Below are positions 9,801-12,150 of a DNA stretch of 12,150 nucleotides, one piece after another. Position numbers and translations under genes: made by a program. A model generated the notes under the pieces. The model was not told the DNA's origin. It was given only the letters and a program-made list of their open reading frames with translations, and did no database searches. The stretch lies in contig JAOXYC010191688.1 in assembly GCA_028565715.1 (NCBI GenBank), positions 1 through 12,150 on the forward strand, written 5' to 3'. Position 1 is the stretch's first letter. Each line of letters opens with the position of its first letter. Source of the DNA: Phoronis pallida. Its lineage: Eukaryota > Phoronida > Phoronidae.

Positions 9801-11153
9801 TGGCAAAACATTCTGGTTTTTTGGTTGGGTCATAACTTACGTAAACATCTGTTGTTTTCTAAAGTGTAAGCTGATCCAGATGGGGACTGCAGCTGACATT
9901 CTTGGCACTGTTTTTTTGATGGACCAGCAGAACATGTCATTTTAGCACAGTTACTAATGTGACTGACAGGACAAGCTAGAGCATAAAAAACATATATATT
10001 AATGAGTTAAGATCGAATTAGGTAAAGTTTCGATTGTGTATGATTCAAAGTTTGTTAATAAAGTATCCAACATTATTGGCAAGTGTAAACATATCCCAGT
10101 TTAATTCCGAATTTTTCTTGCGTTTTAAATGTGTTAAAAGAATAAATTTGTTTTAATAATCTGTGCTTTTTACTTTAGGGCCTAAATGATGCATGATGAA
10201 AATTAACCAATTTCACACCCAGAGTTACGCGAAATCAAATGTATGGTCTATGACTTTTTAATCTGCACATTTTGGCAAGGTGTTTCACAACTGCGGTTTG
10301 ATCACCACCTGCAATTCTTTACAACATTTTTTTTAATTATATTGTATTAAATGTTCGGAAACAATGGCAAAAGCAGGGCTTGAAATTGTTCCACTAGAGC
10401 TGTCAATTGTTAACGGATACAAAATTGGATTGGCGCGTGTACGGCTCGTTCCATCTGTGTACCAATTTAGTAGGACAATAAGTTGTCAATCGCATGTGTC
10501 AGTTTTCGTAAACTCACCAACTTGAAAATCAAACATACAATACATATTTTAGATGGTTGAATTTATACAAAAGCCATACGATCACATGCTGAGGGATAGT
10601 AGCCAATGAGACACGAGCAGCTATCTGGGTCGATGCATGTTCCTCCGTTTTTACATTTCGCAGAACCAGGAATGTAGTTCTGGCATATCGCTGGAAAAAA
10701 CACAACAACGTAGGTTTCTATGTATCACCGTATGCATATATACCCCCCCCCCCGGTTTAATGTTAGGCAGGTGATTGAATGCTCATTTGTGCGTAAATAC
10801 TCAATATATAAGGTCTGTACAACAGTATATAGAATAGGAAAGAAATGTCGCAGACGATGAACAGTGCGTATTCGTTAGAACAACGTCTTATATTATGTTT
10901 TAAAAATGTGAAATTTATACGGTTACCGATTTAGAACCAGCACGATTACATTTTCTAAATAAGTGTTCAAGTCGAATAGCCATTAGTTGGCAAAACAGAT
11001 ACAACAAAAGTCAAATACGTTTACACGACGAATATCCATCTCCGTGATAACCGGAAGAACAAGAACAGCGATACGATCCAATAGTGTTAGTGCATATGCT
11101 TCCCTTGTCTCTGGTGCATCTATTTCTTGACGTGTATCGACATTCGTCGATAT
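555..11153 (-). CDS. Partial multi-exon gene for a large EGF plus FN3/Ig-like repeat extracellular protein
   Basis: Exons joined on the minus strand (5' to 3'): 11153-11019, 10690-10580, 9975-9841, 8719-8600, 8424-8158, 7841-7716, 7603-7461 (or 7477), 7345-6181, 5948-4757, 4558-3129, 2764-2062, 1733-1617, 1360-1050, 810-555. Every intron starts GT and ends AG, and phases agree at every junction except 7461/7345. The product (about 2065 residues) has four cysteine-rich EGF-type modules, an unrecognised middle, then roughly nine divergent FN3/Ig-like repeats. Many NxS/T sites and paired cysteines indicate passage through the secretory pathway; a role in matrix or adhesion is inference. No start codon, signal peptide, transmembrane exon or convincing stop lies in the window, so both ends are missing. 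I recognise the architecture as one found in uncharacterised invertebrate extracellular proteins, but cannot name the gene. Confidence 0.85.
1050..1360 (-). CDS. Exon: well-preserved FN3/Ig-like repeat
   Basis: Two leading bases plus 103 codons; phase 1 in (TTTTCCATAG acceptor), phase 0 out (GTACGA donor). It contains the full signature: WSKPFVVDTTAPEGG, VNYQ, WIGFRDDESGIQKYELAIG. It ends GHTYYPQLK, which runs into VTNGAGLVS in the next exon, giving a typical Y-x-x-x-V-T-N-x-A-G-L-x-S strand. No ATG near its start, so it is easily missed by ORF-based searches. Confidence 0.92.
1617..1733 (-). CDS. Small exon: second half of an FN3/Ig-like repeat
   Basis: A 39-codon phase 1-1 exon, acceptor ATTCCTACAG and donor GTAATT. 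It reads from GSINNHEDVV to the end NGKEYIVTVT, the familiar L-x-x-G-x-x-Y-x-V-x-V strand pair of FN3-type folds. It continues the repeat begun at the end of exon 2062-2764 and leads into exon 1050-1360. Contains one NIS sequon. Confidence 0.85.
1734..2061 (-). other. Intron, 328 bases
   Basis: Lies between donor GTAAGT after 2062 and acceptor CTACAG before 1733. AT-rich; I see no extra exon or repeat in it. Confidence 0.75.
2062..2764 (-). CDS. Exon: beta-rich segment ending in an FN3/Ig-like repeat
   Basis: An exon of 234 codons plus one base, phase 0 in (TATTTCTAG acceptor), phase 1 out (GTAAGT). It begins DAATVVWKKHRLNN and includes a long segment without clear signature, with NRT and NCS sequons. 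Near the end come FVDTEPPLAGVV, then HISWSRF and SGVRSYWYSV, which is the repeat signature again with a longer insertion between the W strand and the S-G-V-x-x-Y strand. The intron falls just before the glycine that follows YWYSV, the same place as the intron after YEFAI at 4757. Confidence 0.9.
2765..3128 (-). other. Intron, 364 bases
   Basis: Runs from donor GTACGT after 3129 to acceptor TTTCTAG before 2764. Contains an A-rich stretch at about 3058-3077 on the plus strand. An open frame within it has no splice or domain support. Nothing else seen. Confidence 0.75.
3129..4558 (-). CDS. Largest exon: about three degenerate FN3/Ig-like repeats
   Basis: An exon of 476 codons with two leading bases, phase 1 in (GTATTTCCAG acceptor) and phase 0 out (GTACGT donor). 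The first repeat is clear: GIPPSPGMVYD at residues 72-82, DVDF at 94-97, WTGFESHES at 107-115. A second is degenerate: DDDYQ near residue 340, then SGYFKYHTSIHDHVTHYE, with several cysteines following. A third begins VSTKPIKGD and continues to LHWEPF and VTNYEW close to the exon end. The drift of the signature residues across one exon suggests old duplications with relaxed constraint. Confidence 0.9.
4757..5948 (-). CDS. Large exon: two to three FN3/Ig-like repeats
   Basis: An exon of 397 codons plus one base, phase 0 in (CCTTTTCAG acceptor) and phase 1 out (GTAAGT donor). Repeat signatures by exon residue: VDASPPTTGVVLDG at 67-80, DVDYQ at 87-91, WHGFFDHESG at 100-109 followed by RYYRYRF; a second VDRDKP strand at 173-178; a third VDETPPQMSG at 349-358 followed by SWGYGTLYD and YEFAI at the exon end. 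At least seven NxS/T sequons (for instance NYT near 22, NTT near 133, NLT near 251) and scattered cysteines fit an extracellular protein. The first repeat here is the best-preserved copy in the window. Confidence 0.9.
6181..7345 (-). CDS. Large exon: start of the FN3/Ig-like repeat region
   Basis: A single open stretch of 388 codons after an acceptor ATATGTTGCAG; the first base completes a codon from the previous exon. It opens YCTRYQAIGGGYLRPHN, followed by a short cysteine-containing stretch with C-x5-C-Q, then a beta-rich region. The first repeat-like block contains WSDPIPPLG and SGVDHMVLTLYN. The last quarter carries VDSTPPIVS, then an aspartate-rich DSDSGLQHVKWKFG strand, matching the D-x-ES-x-x-x-Y signature of the repeats downstream. 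It ends SRPVVK at donor GTACAA in phase 0. Several NxS/T sites are present. Reading on past the donor would add a hydrophobic stretch and a stop at 6067. Confidence 0.88.
7461..7603 (-). CDS. Exon: unrecognised segment with uncertain 3' boundary
   Basis: The acceptor TATCTTAG before 7603 and incoming phase 1 give an open frame starting DNTETKYDLINFDEP and ending TTFEMRL at a strong donor, GTAAGT (7460-7455). That donor leaves phase 0, but the next exon needs two bases from this one. A weaker donor, GTTTGA (7476-7471), would end the exon at 7477 in phase 2 and restore the frame. Both ends are given here because the sequence alone does not decide. No domain recognised. Confidence 0.7.
7716..7841 (-). 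CDS. Exon: unrecognised segment, continues the middle domain
   Basis: A 42-codon phase 1-1 exon with acceptor CCTTTACAG and donor GTAACT. The sequence is histidine-rich (seven His), with a single cysteine early on, and ends LHYVMDS. No domain recognised. Phase 1 at both ends matches the exons on both sides. Confidence 0.8.
7842..8157 (-). other. Intron, 316 bases, with one copy of a 24-bp repeat
   Basis: Bounded by donor GTAAGA and acceptor TTTACAG. Holds the 24-bp sequence at 7998-8021 that recurs exactly at 8904-8927. No coding signal. Confidence 0.75.
7998..8021 (+). repeat. 24-bp direct repeat, copy 1
   Basis: Identical over 24 bases to 8904-8927, in a different intron 906 bases away. 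The core is GTAAAGACAGGATATC. The flanks are not clearly alike, apart from TTACAGTTG a little downstream of both copies. Probably a fragment of the element at 8855-9177. Confidence 0.85.
8158..8424 (-). CDS. Exon: unrecognised extracellular segment after the EGF modules
   Basis: An 89-codon phase 1-1 exon, acceptor TTTTTCAG and donor GTAAGA. The segment begins FSTLKPSLLLC, contains two cysteines, an NGS sequon, and a beta-prone stretch rich in Phe and Lys (around residues 45-60). No domain recognised. The uninterrupted frame, good splice sites and matching phase make it confidently coding. It probably starts the globular part that links the EGF array to the FN3/Ig-like repeats. Confidence 0.85.
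8600..8719 (-). CDS. Exon: EGF-like module with WCWPGTC core
   Basis: A 40-codon phase 1-1 exon, acceptor TTTTACAG and donor GTTAGT. Six cysteines in EGF-like order: KC, WC, TC, SC, SC and KC. The first half is unusual in carrying three tryptophans (CSWLTQRWCWPGTC); the second half, CSCTTGFSRTPGTSKC, is a normal EGF ending with the C-x-C-x-x-GF motif. It is the last cysteine-rich module before the unrecognised middle region. I have an impression of similar W-rich modules at this place in other invertebrate proteins of this type, but cannot verify it here. Confidence 0.9.
8855..9177. mobile_element. MITE-like element with about 42-bp inverted ends
   Basis: The left arm 8855-8897 starts GTACATCGCTATTTACGAAT and the right arm, read as reverse complement from 9177 to 9136, starts GTACATCGCTACTTACGAAT. 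About 36 of 42 aligned positions match, with one gap. The element is 323 bases long and has no coding capacity, which fits a non-autonomous DNA transposon. I could not define a target-site duplication. Outside the arms similarity stops abruptly. The superfamily cannot be assigned. Confidence 0.65.
8904..8927 (+). repeat. 24-bp direct repeat, copy 2
   Basis: The second exact copy of the sequence at 7998-8021. It lies just inside the left inverted arm of the MITE-like element at 8855-9177, which suggests that the shared sequence belongs to that element's interior. Confidence 0.85.
9313..9410. repeat. Imperfect foldback (hairpin) sequence
   Basis: The left arm has GGACTTC (9316-9322), TGTGGAA and ATTGCTTG (9346-9353). 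The right arm has the complements in reverse order: CAAGCAAT (9374-9381), TTCCACC and GAAGTCC (9401-9407). Together they make a nearly continuous stem of about 40 base pairs with small bulges and a loop of about 20 bases. It lies 80 bases left of the next foldback and may be part of one composite element. Confidence 0.6.
9490..9730. mobile_element. CpG-rich foldback or MITE-like element
   Basis: Outer arms are exact: AGCTATGGTCA (9490-9500) and TGACCATAGCT (9720-9730). Further in, GACGGGT pairs with ACCCGTC and TTGACACG with the CGTGTCAA on the right. The centre has GCGATGG (9546) and the 16-base palindrome CCATCGC-CT-GCGATGG (9570-9585). CpG is far denser here than in the surrounding DNA, which suggests a separate origin. 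No protein-coding signal. TGACCATAG occurs again at 9411-9419. Confidence 0.6.
9841..9975 (-). CDS. Exon: six-cysteine EGF-like or growth-factor-receptor-like module
   Basis: A 45-codon phase 1-1 exon with acceptor TGCTCTAG and strong donor GTAAGT. Cysteines fall in the pattern C-x7-C-x4-C-x8-C-x2-C-x18-C, starting CPVSHISNC and ending ENNRC. The short C-x2-C followed by a long loop that ends near N-x-C resembles the cysteine-rich repeats of growth-factor-receptor type more than classical EGF. Its place between two EGF exons with the same phase argues for a shuffled cysteine-rich module. The exact domain class is uncertain. Confidence 0.85.
9976..10579 (-). other. Intron, 604 bases
   Basis: Runs from donor GTATGG after 10580 to acceptor CTCTAG before 9975. 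AT-rich. Contains a small palindrome, GACAATAAGTTGTC, near 10475, and a TTTTTTTT run near 10330. No exon or known element recognised. Confidence 0.7.
10580..10690 (-). CDS. Exon: EGF-like module
   Basis: A 37-codon phase 1-1 exon between acceptor TTTTTCCAG and donor GTATGG. Six cysteines follow EGF spacing: ICQNYIPGSAKC, then KNGGTC, IDPDSC-SC and LIGYYPSAC. The NGGTC segment and the C-S-C-x-x-G-Y end are typical of EGF. It lacks the D-x-D-E-C start and the hydroxylation motif, so it is probably not calcium binding. The intron on its 5' side splits a proline codon, as do the two following junctions, which supports the reading frame. Confidence 0.92.
10691..11018 (-). other. Intron, 328 bases, with a C tract
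   Basis: Runs from donor GTATTT after 11019 to acceptor TTTCCAG before 10690. Carries eleven Cs in a row on the plus strand at 10743-10753 beside a TATATA stretch. Otherwise AT-rich and featureless. Confidence 0.75.
10743..10753 (+). repeat. Poly(C) mononucleotide tract
   Basis: Eleven consecutive Cs, followed by GG. A likely length-variable site and a likely place for assembly error; it is intronic, so no effect on coding is expected. Confidence 0.9.
11019..11153 (-). CDS. Exon: calcium-binding EGF module
   Basis: A 45-codon phase 1-1 exon. It opens with D-I-D-E-C, the calcium-ligand start of cbEGF modules, has six cysteines in EGF order, and carries C-T-N-T-I-G-S-Y-R-C, which fits the Asn/Asp beta-hydroxylation consensus C-x-[DN]-x4-[FY]-x-C. 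It ends GYHGDGYSSC. The acceptor is TTCAG before 11153 and the donor GTATTT after 11019. In known families such modules bind calcium and stiffen rod-like extracellular proteins. The symmetrical phase-1 exon is the usual form for a shuffled EGF module. This is the most securely identified domain in the window. Confidence 0.93.
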
Positions 11154-12125
11154 CTGAATTTAACAAAAAATGTTAACGAATACAAAATGAACTAATTGAC
11201 CAAGGCAATGACGTAATTACATTACGGCACACCGATTGTCTTTGTAAACAATGTGTGGCTTTTAAATGACAATAACGTGTCTGATTTTTCAACATATAGT
11301 CTTAATAAGGCTACAAGACTAATTTACGTTTAAGAAATCCTCATGTTTTTGTGGTGGTAAAGGGCAACATAGTTCCTGCTGTGATTGCATTTTCGAGAGT
11401 ATCAGAAATCAAGAGTTAACTCGGATTTTTTAGAGGTAAAACACTCCTGACTTTGACGCCCAGTGAAAATATGAATCAATTCCTTTTCAACTCCGAGAAC
11501 TGACCCTTTTAACTAGTGTGGGTTGAGACTCATCAAAGTCGTATGATCGGATACATTTATTAGACTTGTCTAACGGACTAAACCGAGTTCAATCAAGACA
11601 GTTGCGAAGCTCTCGTCACGGTGTTGCATCTTTGTAACTCAACATTAACATCATTCTGATAAAAAAAAATCCGTGATGAGAGCTACTAAACATTAATATA
11701 ACTGTCAACTGGAAAAAGTCGACAGACAAGACTACTAATTTAATTAATGTAAAACCGGTGCTACTATCCGAACGAAAAAAAAACAAACAAAACATACATA
11801 TACATATTTCACATAAATATATGTTAATTTTTATTATAATGGTAACTCTAAAGGCCGAAGCCGCTTCAAGGGCAACCATGGACCGACATTGACATGCTCA
11901 TTCGAGGCACAGGAACGTGAAGATTTCCGCTCGTTTTTTTAATTTTGAAGAAAAAAATGGTCCACTGTCCATTAACCCATTTATGCCCGGCGTCCTTTTT
12001 GTGGGACGGTACAAAAAACATTGCTTAAAAATAAAGCATTCAATATTTAAAAAAATAATTATGTTGTATTCTTTGGTAATACATGTAGACAAAAGGTGAA
12101 CAGAAAAATAAGGAATTTATCTCAC
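11154..12125 (-). other. Long AT-rich intron (about 970 bases)
   Basis: Lies upstream of the calcium-binding EGF exon. Two short perfect or near-perfect hairpins sit side by side at 11212-11226 and 11228-11257. An 87-codon minus-strand frame around 11616-11879 has low-complexity, hydrophobic content and no splice support. The plus stretch ATTAACCCATTTATGCCC at about 11970-11988 looks like an interspersed-repeat end, but I cannot confirm that. No exon found. Confidence 0.6.
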
Positions 12126-12150
12126 CCTCTTGCTTACGTAACCTTGTTTT
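12126..12150 (-). CDS. Possible 3' end of the preceding exon
   Basis: The last bases of the window read, on the minus strand, as an open frame ending KQE plus one base, followed by a good donor (GTGAGA, 12125-12120). The phase-1 end would complete a GAT codon with the next exon and give an E-D-I-D-E-C junction, as expected before a calcium-binding EGF. Only eight codons are visible, so this is a phase and donor match, not a domain match. The true upstream exon could lie further right. Confidence 0.3.

Larger units (their letters stand above)
8720..9840 (-). other. Long intron (1121 bases) holding three foldback structures
   Basis: Bounded by donor GTAAGT after 9841 and acceptor TTTTACAG before 8719. 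It contains inverted-repeat structures at 8855-9177, 9313-9410 and 9490-9730. No exon with splice support was found in it. Open frames over 9464-9771 come from the inverted-repeat sequence and look unrelated to any protein. Confidence 0.75.

Noticed and set aside
11616-11879. An 87-codon minus-strand frame with a hydrophobic middle
   Set aside because: Low complexity, no good splice sites, and it is not in phase with any exon. Better explained as AT-rich intron.
1-12150. Bacterial or phage operon
   Set aside because: Coding blocks are interrupted by GT-AG introns and contain animal EGF modules; there are no ribosome binding sites or tightly packed genes.

Overview
This is eukaryotic, almost certainly invertebrate animal DNA: AT-rich, no bacterial-style gene packing, and coding blocks bounded by clear GT/AG splice sites. 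The family content suggests a mollusc (perhaps a bivalve) or another lophotrochozoan; that is inference from the protein style and repeat content.

One partial multi-exon gene on the minus strand dominates the window. I could place 14 exons from 11153 down to 555, and a possible fragment of another at 12126-12150. Apart from one junction, the exon phases agree, and together they encode about 2065 residues without start, signal peptide or convincing stop, so the gene runs off both ends. N-terminal to C-terminal the protein has a calcium-binding EGF module (11019-11153), an EGF module (10580-10690), a six-cysteine module (9841-9975), an EGF-like module with a WCWPGTC core (8600-8719), three exons of unrecognised sequence (7461-8424), then seven exons (555-7345, three of them over 1.1 kb) of divergent FN3/Ig-like repeats. 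Each repeat is marked by a VDxxPP strand, often DVDYQ, then W-x-GF-x-D-x-ES and a Y-x-x-x-x-G strand. Cysteine-rich modules, NxS/T sites and beta-rich repeats point to a large secreted or cell-surface protein, probably matrix or adhesion related; no gene symbol can be justified.

Introns hold the other material. The longest (8720-9840) carries three foldback or MITE-like structures: 8855-9177 with about 42-bp inverted ends, 9313-9410, and a CpG-rich one at 9490-9730. A 24-bp exact direct repeat links the first to a neighbouring intron. The left 550 bases are intronic or flanking and contain a weak plus-strand coding candidate (433-564). The right 1 kb is a long AT-rich intron.

Main open points: the repeat family itself, a frame conflict at the exon 7461/7345 junction, and an in-frame intron read-through (6067-6180) that would append a membrane-anchor-like segment.
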